Source of the DNA: Akkermansiaceae bacterium UBA5688
GTDB lineage: Bacteria > Verrucomicrobiota > Verrucomicrobiia > Verrucomicrobiales > Akkermansiaceae
Direction of reading: 5' to 3'
NCBI GenBank assembly: GCA_002420315.1
Contig: DIHU01000187.1
Location: forward strand, 1-32,869
DNA: 32,869 nucleotides
Positions 26,470 through 32,869 of the stretch are shown here, one piece after another. The notes under the pieces are model-generated. The model was not told the origin of the DNA. It saw nothing but the letters and a program-made list of their open reading frames with translations, and ran no database searches. Positions within the stretch are counted from its first letter, which is position 1, and every line of letters starts with the position of its first letter. A program made the translations under genes and the position numbers.

Positions 26470-26503
26470 AAAAAAAGAGCCACCTTCGATTGAGGCAGCT
26501 CTT
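26470..26503 (-). terminator. Rho-independent terminator of the PEP-CTERM gene
   Basis: On the minus strand AAGAGC (26503-26498) pairs with GCTCTT (26480-26475), and the stem continues inward through two wobble pairs and C-G, C-G, T-A pairs to a loop of about seven bases. A run of seven T residues follows (26476-26470). It lies about 20 bases after the stop of the PEP-CTERM gene, in the right orientation. Confidence 0.85.
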
Positions 26504-26525
26504 ATGAAATAGAGTGGAAGATGAC

Positions 26526-27185
26526 CTAACGGCGTCGACGTAACACTCCAAGCCCCGCAAGGCCGAGAAGCAGAACTGAAGACGGCTCGGGAACAGCGGT
26601 AAATCCAGCTCCTGCGAAAACCGCAACGTGCTCCTGCTCGGTCATACCATCGAAAGCTCCATTGTTGACCGAGTAATTTGCCAAGTCGAAGGCCTGTGGC
26701 CCACCTCCAAGCCGCTGAGCAAAGCCATCTTTGTATTCCCAATCTTCCCCAGATCCGTCGGTATTAATATCACCAAAAATATCGACAACGTTTCCATCGC
26801 TGAAGAGCTCAATGGCGTCATCACCATTGATGTTTGCCGCACTATTGGATAAGATGGTGAAATTCTGAACAAAATTATTAGCAAAGAAATCTTGGGATGG
26901 CGCGTTAGGAACAATTACGAAAACGTCTCCAGTCGCCGCAGATCCGGCAGGCAGAGTGAACTCCTGACCATCAGAACCGCCTCCATTGTTAGCAGAACCA
27001 ACTCCCCACGCGGTAAGGTCCGGAACTGGCGCGACCGCTTGAAGAATGATTGACTTCGGATTCCCTCCTGTAAGATCGCCATCGGTGATGGCCGAGATTA
27101 CAAATGCAGCTTGGCTTGAAGAAGCGAGTAACAGTGGAGCGATAGCCACTGCAGCTAGGTGCTTAGTTCGAGTATTTATTTTCAT
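26526..27185 (-). CDS. PEP-CTERM sorting domain protein
   Basis: The 219-residue protein has an N-terminal signal peptide (MKINTRTKHLAAVAIAPLLL, cleavage near SQA-AF) and ends with VPEPSSVLLLGLAGLGVLRR plus further Arg: the Val-Pro-Glu-Pro motif, transmembrane helix and basic tail of PEP-CTERM proteins, which exosortase processes for surface display or release with exopolysaccharide. The middle region is rich in Asp, Gly and Asn (FFANNFVQNFTILSNSAANI, NTDGSGEDWEYKDG) and is reminiscent of a lamin-tail-like beta domain. No exosortase is in the window. It has its own terminator, so it is probably a single-gene unit. The surface role is inferred from the tag. Confidence 0.9.
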   Translation of the reverse strand: MKINTRTKHLAAVAIAPLLLASSSQAAFVISAITDGDLTGGNPKSIILQAVAPVPDLTAWGVGSANNGGGSDGQEFTLPAGSAATGDVFVIVPNAPSQDFFANNFVQNFTILSNSAANINGDDAIELFSDGNVVDIFGDINTDGSGEDWEYKDGFAQRLGGGPQAFDLANYSVNNGAFDGMTEQEHVAVFAGAGFTAVPEPSSVLLLGLAGLGVLRRRR

Positions 27186-27272
27186 TCTACTACTTTTTGA
27201 AGGGGTTATCTCTCTTTCAAAGGCGCGAAATAGGCATTTAAAAAATTTCCATCCGTTTTCCTGCTTTTGAGA

Positions 27273-27297
27273 TTGACTAGCTGACCATCAAAGTCAA
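27273..27297. repeat. Inverted repeat in the PEP-CTERM / exbB divergent region
   Basis: TTGACT (27273-27278) and AGTCAA (27292-27297) are reverse complements 13 bases apart. Both halves resemble -35 hexamers, one on each strand, within the 204-base region between two divergent genes. No well-spaced -10 was seen for either, so this may be an operator or a chance arrangement. The rest of the region shows nothing clear. Confidence 0.35.
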
Positions 27298-27389
27298 CTG
27301 GAAATCGCTCCGGTTCAATCAGCCGATTCCTTAAATCAAGATTTCTGGCTTTTGATCACGGCGCCGAGACGGCAGCATCCTCCCAACCG

Positions 27390-27971
27390 ATGGAATTCTC
27401 GTTAAAAGACCTCTTTTTTAAAGGCGGTGACTTTATGTGGCCCCTCCTCATTCTCGCCTTCATTACGGTTCTCATCGTTCTTGAACGCCTCATTTATTAT
27501 GCCTTTCATCGATATCGATTCTCGAAAGCGATTCGGGCCCTGCACCAAGGGAAGGCCCCCCGGTCTAATCCTATTTCTCGAGTAGGCTCCGTCTTCATCA
27601 AGGCCACCTCCGATGGTGAAGAGCACACCCTCAATGTAAGCGAGCGTGAAGCGTCCCGCGTCATCCGCCAACATGAACGCGGTTTGCGTATCTTGGCTCT
27701 CATCGCCGCTATTTCTCCTCTCATCGGACTTCTTGGAACTGTCTGGGGTATGGTCATTGCCTTCTCAAAAATAGCCAAACTGGGAGAAAGCGTCACACCG
27801 GCCGATTTTGCTGATGGCATTTGGACCGGGCTCCTCACGACTGTCGCCGGCCTCCTCGTAGCCATCCCCGCCATGGCTATGGCCAGGATCTTTGAAGCTC
27901 GCGTCGACAAACTTGTCCACGATCTCAACGAACTCACCTCTCACCTCCGCGAACGCTTCTTCGCCAAATAG
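27390..27971 (+). CDS. exbB: MotA/TolQ/ExbB proton channel family protein
   Basis: This 193-residue protein has three transmembrane helices at about 15-33, 105-127 and 147-170. Helix 2 reads ISPLIGLLGTVWGMVIAFS and helix 3 TGLLTTVAGLLVAIPAMAMA, both matching the ExbB/TolQ family. It has a short N-terminus and no extended C-terminal tail, unlike the other ExbB here. It is followed by exbD and tonB on the same strand, with a gap of 54 bases before exbD, forming a complete TonB-energising operon for outer-membrane uptake driven by the proton gradient. Confidence 0.93.
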   Translation: MEFSLKDLFFKGGDFMWPLLILAFITVLIVLERLIYYAFHRYRFSKAIRALHQGKAPRSNPISRVGSVFIKATSDGEEHTLNVSEREASRVIRQHERGLRILALIAAISPLIGLLGTVWGMVIAFSKIAKLGESVTPADFADGIWTGLLTTVAGLLVAIPAMAMARIFEARVDKLVHDLNELTSHLRERFFAK

Positions 27972-28025
27972 CGCTGCAACTTCATCTACCCCTCCTACAA
28001 CCAAGCACCTCCCATTCACAATATA

Positions 28026-28436
28026 ATGATTGCCAGAAAACGCCGTATTGATGCCGGGATCGACATGACCCCGCTCATCGACGTCGTTTTTCAACTTCTC
28101 ATCTTCCTCATGGTGAGCAGCCAATTCATTAAACCAGATCGCCGGGTTGAACTTCCTGTAGGTCCCATGAAGTCCGCCACTGCGAATCCTGACGATCTCC
28201 ACCTGTCACTCGTCATCACTTCCGAAAACGTCATTTTACTCGAAGGCGAGGAAACCCCTAAGGAAGAGCTCGAAAGCAAACTCCGAGACGCAATCAAACA
28301 CAGCGATATCGACGCCCTCGTTCTTCGAATCGATAAAGCTGCGCGCGCCGAAATCATTTTCCCAGTGATGGAAATCGCCCGGAAAAGCGGTATTATCAAT
28401 CTCGCATACGATAAGAAAAATGAGCTCACGGAATAG
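28026..28436 (+). CDS. exbD: ExbD/TolR-type biopolymer transport protein
   Basis: The 136-residue protein starts with RIDAGIDMTPLIDVVFQLLI, the hallmark of ExbD/TolR, with the essential transmembrane aspartate at Asp19, then a periplasmic domain ending RAEIIFPVMEIARKSGIINL. Length is normal. It follows the 193-residue ExbB and overlaps the TonB start by 17 bases, which supports coupled translation. With ExbB it forms the inner-membrane motor that drives TonB. Confidence 0.94.
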   Translation: MIARKRRIDAGIDMTPLIDVVFQLLIFLMVSSQFIKPDRRVELPVGPMKSATANPDDLHLSLVITSENVILLEGEETPKEELESKLRDAIKHSDIDALVLRIDKAARAEIIFPVMEIARKSGIINLAYDKKNELTE

Positions 28437-29160
28437 CCAGCCCCTGATCTGGACTTTCGTCGCCCTCCTCACGGCGGCTCTCTTTGCGGGTGCCCTGAAG
28501 TGGGGGAAGGTCACGATCGACCTTCCTAAACCTCCGATCCAGAAGGCCCAATTCATCGACCTTAACTTTATCCAAATCCAGAAACCAAAATCAACCTCCA
28601 CTCCCCAACCCAGCCCCCAGCCGACAGCGCCCGTCACCCCCCCTGTGGAATCTCCCGTCCCCGAAGCCGTCGCACAGCCGGAACCCATCACACAACCGGA
28701 ACCCGAGCCCAGCCACACACCCAAAGCCGATCCCGCCATTATAAAGAAACAAAACCAAGCCAAAGCAGCCCGGGAACGAGAACTCGCCCGTAAACGTATC
28801 GAGGAAAAGCGCCGCCAAAAGCTTACCGCACAAAAAGCCGAGAATGCCCGAAAGAAGGCTGCAACCACCGCCGCGCGCCAACGTACCGTGAGCAAACCCT
28901 CTGGTATCAGCCAGCCTAAACCAAAATACCCTCCCGCAGCGCGTCGTGCAGGCCAACAAGGAACTGTCACCCTTTCCTTCACAATAGGCTCTTCAGGAGA
29001 AGTTATTTCCGCCCGAATTGCGAAATCCAGCGGTTACATACTCCTCGACAACGCCGCCCTTTCCGCAATCCGAAGCTGGCGATTCAAACCGGCCCGGAAC
29101 GCCCTAGGTGAAGCCGTTAGCTACAGTTACACTCTCCCTGTGCCATTTCGGCTGCGATAA
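28420..29160 (+). CDS. tonB: TonB family energy transducer
   Basis: The 246-residue protein has the three TonB parts: an N-terminal transmembrane anchor (about 8-26), a Pro-rich spacer (about 55-100, with repeats of PEPIT and QPEP-like units), a Lys/Arg/Ala-rich likely coiled segment (about 105-160), and a C-terminal TonB domain from KPKYPPAARRAGQQGTVTL through SSGYILLDNAALSAIRSWRF to the end. The C-terminal domain contacts the TonB box of outer-membrane receptors. It overlaps exbD by 17 bases and closes the operon. No TonB-dependent receptor is encoded in the window, so the transported substrate is unknown. Confidence 0.93.
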   Translation: MSSRNSQPLIWTFVALLTAALFAGALKWGKVTIDLPKPPIQKAQFIDLNFIQIQKPKSTSTPQPSPQPTAPVTPPVESPVPEAVAQPEPITQPEPEPSHTPKADPAIIKKQNQAKAARERELARKRIEEKRRQKLTAQKAENARKKAATTAARQRTVSKPSGISQPKPKYPPAARRAGQQGTVTLSFTIGSSGEVISARIAKSSGYILLDNAALSAIRSWRFKPARNALGEAVSYSYTLPVPFRLR

Positions 29161-29257
29161 ATCCATCCGATCGGTTCTATGGGATGATTCTACCTTTGCC
29201 AGACTCACGGAAATCGGGTAAGCGCCTTGCGGATTCAAAAATATCCACTCTTCCACC

Positions 29258-30523
29258 ATGCTCGACATCAAAGTCATCCGCGAAAATCCCGACCTCGTCA
29301 AAGAACGCCTCGCCAATCGTCACGATGGCTCGGCTGACCTCATCGACGAAGTCCTAGTTTGCGACCAAACCCGTCGCAAAAATGAAACGTCTAAACAAGC
29401 CCTCCAGTCCGAGCGAAAAACCACTTCCAAGGAAATAGGAAAACTCCGTGCGAATGGCGAGGATTCCTCAGGCATCGAGGCAGAAGTCAAAAAGATTGGC
29501 GAGCAGATCAAGATTCTAGAAGAGGAAGGCAGCGAAGCCACAAAACGCCAAACGGAGCTTCTTCTCAACATTCCGAATCTTCCCCACGAAGACTGCCCCG
29601 TTGGTGCAGACGAAGAGGCCAACCCCTTAATCCGGAGCTGGGGTGAAAAACCTGCCCTGGACGGTGCTCGAGATCACCTCGACCTAGCCGAGGAAAAGGG
29701 CATCATTAGCTTTGACGACGGAGGCCGACTCTCTGGATCAGGTTTCGCAGTTTACAGAGGGAAAGGAGCCAGACTTCAGCGCTCTCTCATTCAATTTCTC
29801 CTAGACATCCAGAGCCGCGAAAACGGATATGAGGAAGTCAATGTTCCTCATATCGTCAAACGTGAGTGCATGGAGGGAACCGGCCAACTTCCAAAATTCG
29901 AAGATGATATGTATGGAACGGAGAACAACGAATTTTTCCTGGCCCCGACCGCCGAAGTTCCTGTCACCAATCTTTACCGCGACACTCTCCTCGCCGAAAA
30001 TGATCTCCCGATTAAAATGACGGCGCACACGCCATGTTTCCGACGTGAAGCAGGAAGTGCCGGACGAGACAACCGCGGTATCATTCGCATGCACCAATTC
30101 GACAAAGTTGAACTCGTGCAAATCGTGAACCCGGCAACCTCGATGGAGATGTTAGAGGAACTCACCGGCCATGCCGAAGCTGCTCTTCAAAAGCTAGGCC
30201 TTCACTATCAGGTCATTGAACTCTGTACCGGCGACGTCGGCTTTAGCTCCTGTAAGACATATGACATCGAGGTCTGGGCACCTGGTCAGGGCAAATATCT
30301 TGAGGTCTCCAGCTGCTCTTGCTTTGGCGATTACCAAGCTCGCCGCATGAAACTTCGATACAAAGACGCTGAGGGAAGAAACAACTTTTGCCATACTTTG
30401 AACGGTTCTGGCACCGCCCTTCCCCGTCTTCTCGTGGCTCTCCTCGAGCAATGCCAAGATACGGACGGGACTATCCACATTCCGGAAGCGCTCCAGCCCT
30501 ACTACGGCGAGTCAACTCTCTAA
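29258..30523 (+). CDS. serS: Serine--tRNA ligase
   Basis: SerRS charges tRNA-Ser, and would also charge tRNA-Sec with serine as the first step of selenocysteine formation. The 421-residue protein has the N-terminal coiled-coil arm (about 25-105) that contacts the tRNA long variable arm, then the class II core: TAEVPVTNLYRD, motif 2 FRREAGSAGRDNRG (from about residue 261), LEVSSCSCFGDYQARR and motif 3 NGSGTALPRLLVALLEQ. Length and order are standard. It begins about 100 bases after tonB and is probably transcribed separately. Confidence 0.97.
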   Translation: MLDIKVIRENPDLVKERLANRHDGSADLIDEVLVCDQTRRKNETSKQALQSERKTTSKEIGKLRANGEDSSGIEAEVKKIGEQIKILEEEGSEATKRQTELLLNIPNLPHEDCPVGADEEANPLIRSWGEKPALDGARDHLDLAEEKGIISFDDGGRLSGSGFAVYRGKGARLQRSLIQFLLDIQSRENGYEEVNVPHIVKRECMEGTGQLPKFEDDMYGTENNEFFLAPTAEVPVTNLYRDTLLAENDLPIKMTAHTPCFRREAGSAGRDNRGIIRMHQFDKVELVQIVNPATSMEMLEELTGHAEAALQKLGLHYQVIELCTGDVGFSSCKTYDIEVWAPGQGKYLEVSSCSCFGDYQARRMKLRYKDAEGRNNFCHTLNGSGTALPRLLVALLEQCQDTDGTIHIPEALQPYYGESTL

Positions 30524-30644
30524 TGGAATGTCCCACTTAGCATGCTTAAAAAGGCTACTTTGAGTTGAGAATAACTTAAAGGAAGAGGCGAATCGCGCAA
30601 AATACTTGCTTCCCTGAGATTCGTGGCTAAAAACGCCGCTCCGC

Positions 30645-31520
30645 GTGTCCAACTCACTCAAAATAGCGCTTCCGAAAGGAAGCTTACAGAAACCGACTCT
30701 CGACCTATTCGAGAAGGCCGGATATAATATTTACACTTCGGATCGAGGACTCCGCCCATCTTCCGACGATGATTCTCTGGATATTTACATGATTCGGGCT
30801 CAGGAAATTGCCCGTTACATTGAGCAGGGGTTCATTGATTGTGGAATCACTGGACTTGACTGGGCATACGGGCACGACGTTGATCTTGTCGATCTCGCCG
30901 AACTTCCCTATTCACGCGCATCAACACGCCCAACCCGCTGGGTTTTGGTGGTCCCTGAAGATTCCCCCGTCAAAACGGTCCAAGATCTAGAGGGAAAGCA
31001 CATCGCGACTGAGGGAATTGAAATCACCAAGCGCTATCTTGCCGAAAAGGGCGTTAAGGCTAGCGTCGAATTCTCCTGGGGTGCGACAGAAGTGAAAGTC
31101 CCTGACCTTGTTGATGCGATTGTGGACGTCACTGAAACTGGATCTTCGTTACGTGCTAATAAGCTCCGAATTGTTGATGAGCTGCTCTCATCTTTCCCTC
31201 ATTTTTATTCTAGCAAAACCGCTTTCGATGATGAGTGGAAGCGCGGTAAGATGGAACGCATGGTCATGATGCTCAAGGGCGCTCTGGAAGCCCGTGACAA
31301 AGTCGGATTAAAGCTCAACTTGCCCGAAGCATCGCTCGATGATGTTCTGGAGCGTCTGCCCTCTCTGCGCCGCCCGACGGTATCCAAATTAACAGAGAAT
31401 GGCTGGCTTGCACTCGAGACGATCATCTGCGAAAAAGTGGCCCGCCACATCATCCCAGATTTGAAAGAGCTGGGCGCAGAAGGCATAATCGAATACCCTC
31501 TTAACAAGATCGTTTCCTAA
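30645..31520 (+). CDS. hisG: ATP phosphoribosyltransferase, long form
   Basis: HisG condenses ATP and PRPP, the first committed step of histidine synthesis. The 291-residue protein contains the catalytic domains (LKIALPKGSLQKPTLDLFEKA, DCGITGLDW, and the PRPP-binding VDVTETGSSLRAN) and the extra C-terminal regulatory domain (about 215-291, MVMMLKGALEAR to IEYPLNKIVS) that binds histidine for feedback control in the hexameric long type. It therefore needs no HisZ partner. The start is GTG at 30645; no ribosome binding site is obvious. No other his genes are near. Confidence 0.95.
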   Translation: MSNSLKIALPKGSLQKPTLDLFEKAGYNIYTSDRGLRPSSDDDSLDIYMIRAQEIARYIEQGFIDCGITGLDWAYGHDVDLVDLAELPYSRASTRPTRWVLVVPEDSPVKTVQDLEGKHIATEGIEITKRYLAEKGVKASVEFSWGATEVKVPDLVDAIVDVTETGSSLRANKLRIVDELLSSFPHFYSSKTAFDDEWKRGKMERMVMMLKGALEARDKVGLKLNLPEASLDDVLERLPSLRRPTVSKLTENGWLALETIICEKVARHIIPDLKELGAEGIIEYPLNKIVS

Positions 31521-31588
31521 AACCTCAAATAATTTAACGGAATTGCGGTTCAACAAACCCGCAGAACTCAACCCCAACTACAAAAACC

Positions 31589-31693
31589 ATGGGCAACCTC
31601 AAGAAGCGTCGGAAGACCAAGATCAGCAAGCACAAGCGCCGCAAGCGCATGAAGGCCAATCGCCATAAAAAGCGCCTCCGCTACAAGTCCTAG
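31589..31693 (+). CDS. AURKAIP1/COX24-domain small basic protein (bS22-like ribosomal protein)
   Basis: A 34-residue open frame, MGNLKKRRKTKISKHKRRKR followed by MKANRHKKRLRYKS, runs from ATG 31589 to TAG 31691-31693. More than half of its residues are Lys or Arg. The pattern Lys-Lys-Arg-Arg-Lys, Lys-His-Lys-Arg-Arg-Lys and Asn-Arg-His-Lys-Lys is that of the COX24/AURKAIP1 family, which in bacteria includes the small ribosomal subunit protein bS22 and similar tiny proteins. Its codon use (CGC, AAG) matches a highly expressed gene. A terminator follows. It probably binds rRNA. Because of its size it is easily missed by gene callers. Confidence 0.85.
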   Translation: MGNLKKRRKTKISKHKRRKRMKANRHKKRLRYKS

Positions 31694-31756
31694 GGAGTCT
31701 CCACCCGTGCGACTCGCATGATCCGGTAAGGCAGACCGCACACTTCTGCCGTAGGC

Positions 31757-31790
31757 ACCGTCGGCTTCACTGCTCGGCGGTTTTATTTTG
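31757..31790 (+). terminator. Rho-independent terminator after the small ribosomal-type gene
   Basis: ACCGTCGG (31757-31764) pairs with TCGGCGGT (31774-31781), including two G-T wobbles, around a nine-base loop, and TTTTATTTTG follows. A separate GGCAGA/TCTGCC hairpin (31730-31735 with 31745-31750) lies just upstream and may be part of the same 3' structure. Confidence 0.75.
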
Positions 31791-31824
31791 CTCAAGTATC
31801 GTATTAAAAAAAAACTGCAAAAAG

Positions 31825-31853
31825 TTTATCTAACTTCTAGTTAATTCTAGATT
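31825..31853 (+). promoter_or_regulatory. Candidate sigma-70-type promoter for the sigma factor gene
   Basis: TTTATC (31825-31830) and TAGATT (31848-31853) are spaced by 17 bases, a poor but possible -35/-10 pair. A tract of A residues at about 31806-31814 lies upstream, like an UP element. Two TTCTAG copies exactly 10 bases apart (31835 and 31845) overlap the spacer and -10. The ATG at 31874 would be close to the start of the transcript. This is a guess from sequence only. Confidence 0.3.
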
Positions 31854-31873
31854 GTGTGCCAACATGACTCGAG

Positions 31874-32722
31874 ATGAATAAGGATTCTGACAGTATCTTG
31901 CGCCTCTACATGAATGAGATCGCAAAAACCCCCCTCCTCACGATCGACGAAGAGCTGGAGCTCGCGGAGAAGATTAAAGACGGAGACGAGGCTGCTCGAG
32001 ATCATATGATTCGGGCAAACCTTCGCCTAGTTGTCAAAATCGCAAAAGATTATTCTAACTATGGTCTTCCCATAGCGGATCTCATTTCGGAAGGCAATAT
32101 TGGCCTCATGAAGGCAGTGGAGAAATATGACCCCGAAAAAGGGGGGAAGCTTTCGACCTACGCGGCTTGGTGGATAAAGCAGTCGATCAAGCGAGCGCTC
32201 TCAAACCAAAGTAAAACCGTTCGTCTTCCTGTCCACATGGTAGACAAAATCGCCCGGCTCCGTAAAATTTCGATGGCTCTTACCGAGGAACTTGGACGCG
32301 AACCGAGTGATGAGGAGTTAACTGAGATCCTAGGGATTCCTCGCAACAAGCTGGCTCTCCTCAAACAGGCAGCGCAGCGCCCAGCTTCGATTGATGCTCC
32401 AGTCGGCGAAGACGGGGCCACAACCTATGGTGAAACCTTAGGTGATTCCAAGGCGGTTGATCCATCGGAGGCTCTTACGGCTAAAGAAATGCACAGCGAG
32501 CTTGGGCCTCTTATGAATTTGCTCGATCAGAGGGAGACTAAAATTATCGGTGCTCGCTTTGGATTAAATGGAAAGAAACCATTGACGCTTGAGGAAATTA
32601 GCAGGGACTTTGGAGTGACCCGCGAGCGGATACGCCAGCTCCAGAACATCGCTCTAGGCAAGATGCGTCGCGCCTTGGGAAAGAAAGAAAATCCAATACC
32701 AACTCTCTCAAACGAGGTCTGA
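31874..32722 (+). CDS. RNA polymerase sigma-70 family factor, RpoD/RpoS type
   Basis: The 282-residue protein starts directly with region 1.2 (DSILRLYMNEIAKTPLLT) and lacks region 1.1, then shows region 2 (NLRLVVKIAKDY, DLISEGNIGLMKAVEKYDPE, STYAAWWIKQSIKRAL), region 3 (about 125-175) and region 4.2 with the helix-turn-helix TLEEISRDFGVTRERIRQLQ that binds -35 elements. The compact form with no 1.1 region suits a group 2 sigma factor (RpoS- or SigB/HrdB-like), though a compact primary sigma cannot be ruled out. No anti-sigma gene is adjacent. A bS22-like gene and terminator precede it. Confidence 0.93.
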   Translation: MNKDSDSILRLYMNEIAKTPLLTIDEELELAEKIKDGDEAARDHMIRANLRLVVKIAKDYSNYGLPIADLISEGNIGLMKAVEKYDPEKGGKLSTYAAWWIKQSIKRALSNQSKTVRLPVHMVDKIARLRKISMALTEELGREPSDEELTEILGIPRNKLALLKQAAQRPASIDAPVGEDGATTYGETLGDSKAVDPSEALTAKEMHSELGPLMNLLDQRETKIIGARFGLNGKKPLTLEEISRDFGVTRERIRQLQNIALGKMRRALGKKENPIPTLSNEV

Positions 32723-32796
32723 TATCCTTGTTCGCTTTTTTCCGATCCTAGTTTCATGGGAAAAGTTCGATTCAAACGGGCTGCTAATCCTAGGCT

Positions 32797-32869
32797 CTAA
32801 TTGCGTGTGAGATTCGAGAAATCATAACCTAGATCATACTCAACGGTTTTTGGTTTGCGAGTGCCAGGA
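32797..32869 (-). CDS. Possible C-terminal end of a protein running off the right edge
   Basis: On the minus strand the frame is open from the window edge to a TAG at 32799-32797, giving 24 codons that end VEYDLGYDFSNLTRN. Its varied, soluble composition looks more like a real C-terminus than random sequence, but this length is often open by chance. No function can be given. Confidence 0.35.
   Translation of the reverse strand, partial: PGTRKPKTVEYDLGYDFSNLTRN

Noticed and set aside
28236..28982. 248-residue open frame on the minus strand opposite exbD/tonB
   Set aside because: It is antisense to two well-supported genes, with a composition biased by the complement of Pro/Lys codons. It is a shadow frame.
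32756..32800. 14-residue frame MGKVRFKRAANPRL after the sigma gene
   Set aside because: It is too short, has no ribosome binding site and matches no known small protein.
1..32869. CRISPR array, tRNA or rRNA genes, insertion sequence, prophage or restriction system
   Set aside because: Reading both strands I found no regularly spaced repeats, no convincing cloverleaf, no transposase or phage motifs. The HNH gene is of a common stand-alone chromosomal type.

Overview
The window looks like chromosomal DNA from a Verrucomicrobiota (PVC superphylum) bacterium. The clues are formylglycine-type sulfatases, a PEP-CTERM protein, a MurC-MurB fusion, two ExbB/ExbD operons, a PL10 pectate lyase, a Tat-exported glycosylasparaginase and weak Shine-Dalgarno sequences. 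This is inferred from gene content only. I found no rRNA, tRNA, CRISPR array, insertion sequence or prophage genes.

Layout: the left edge holds a partial FAH-family gene (minus), divergent from mutS (plus). A minus-strand run follows: murG, murC-murB fusion, then two sulfatases, with overlaps or very short gaps. A plus-strand run carries an argD-type aminotransferase, a glycosylasparaginase and a pectate lyase. The last overlaps the end of a convergent Ski2-like helicase. Divergent from the helicase is a secreted thioredoxin-fold gene. Next, on the minus strand, come a GNAT acetyltransferase and the operon fabF-menD-tpiA-menF-unknown, which joins fatty acid, menaquinone and central carbon metabolism. 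Further right are a minus-strand exbB-exbD-unknown-zinc ribbon operon, an HNH nuclease, an orphan secreted protein, a PEP-CTERM protein, a plus-strand exbB-exbD-tonB operon, serS, long-form hisG, a 34-residue bS22/COX24-like protein and a sigma-70 factor.

Most notable: the thioredoxin-fold gene at 15365-16423 has one in-frame TGA, at 16106-16108, exactly where the first cysteine of the CGPC active site should be (Trp-TGA-Gly-Pro-Cys). The frame continues through the rest of the thioredoxin fold, including the cis-Pro loop. About 25 bases after the TGA lies a perfect 6-bp hairpin with a GGTC loop, the apical loop I recall for the E. coli fdhF SECIS. I read this as a periplasmic selenoprotein of 352 residues with a U-G-P-C redox centre. 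Ordinary gene calling would split it in two. No selA, selB, selC or selD is present here, so the reading depends on the rest of the genome.

Secondary points are the peptidoglycan-sulfatase gene run, a cysteine at the catalytic serine position of the MurB half, a perfect 26-bp palindrome touching the GNAT start codon, two TonB-type energising operons close together (one with an unrecognised protein in the TonB position), and the tiny ribosomal-type gene.
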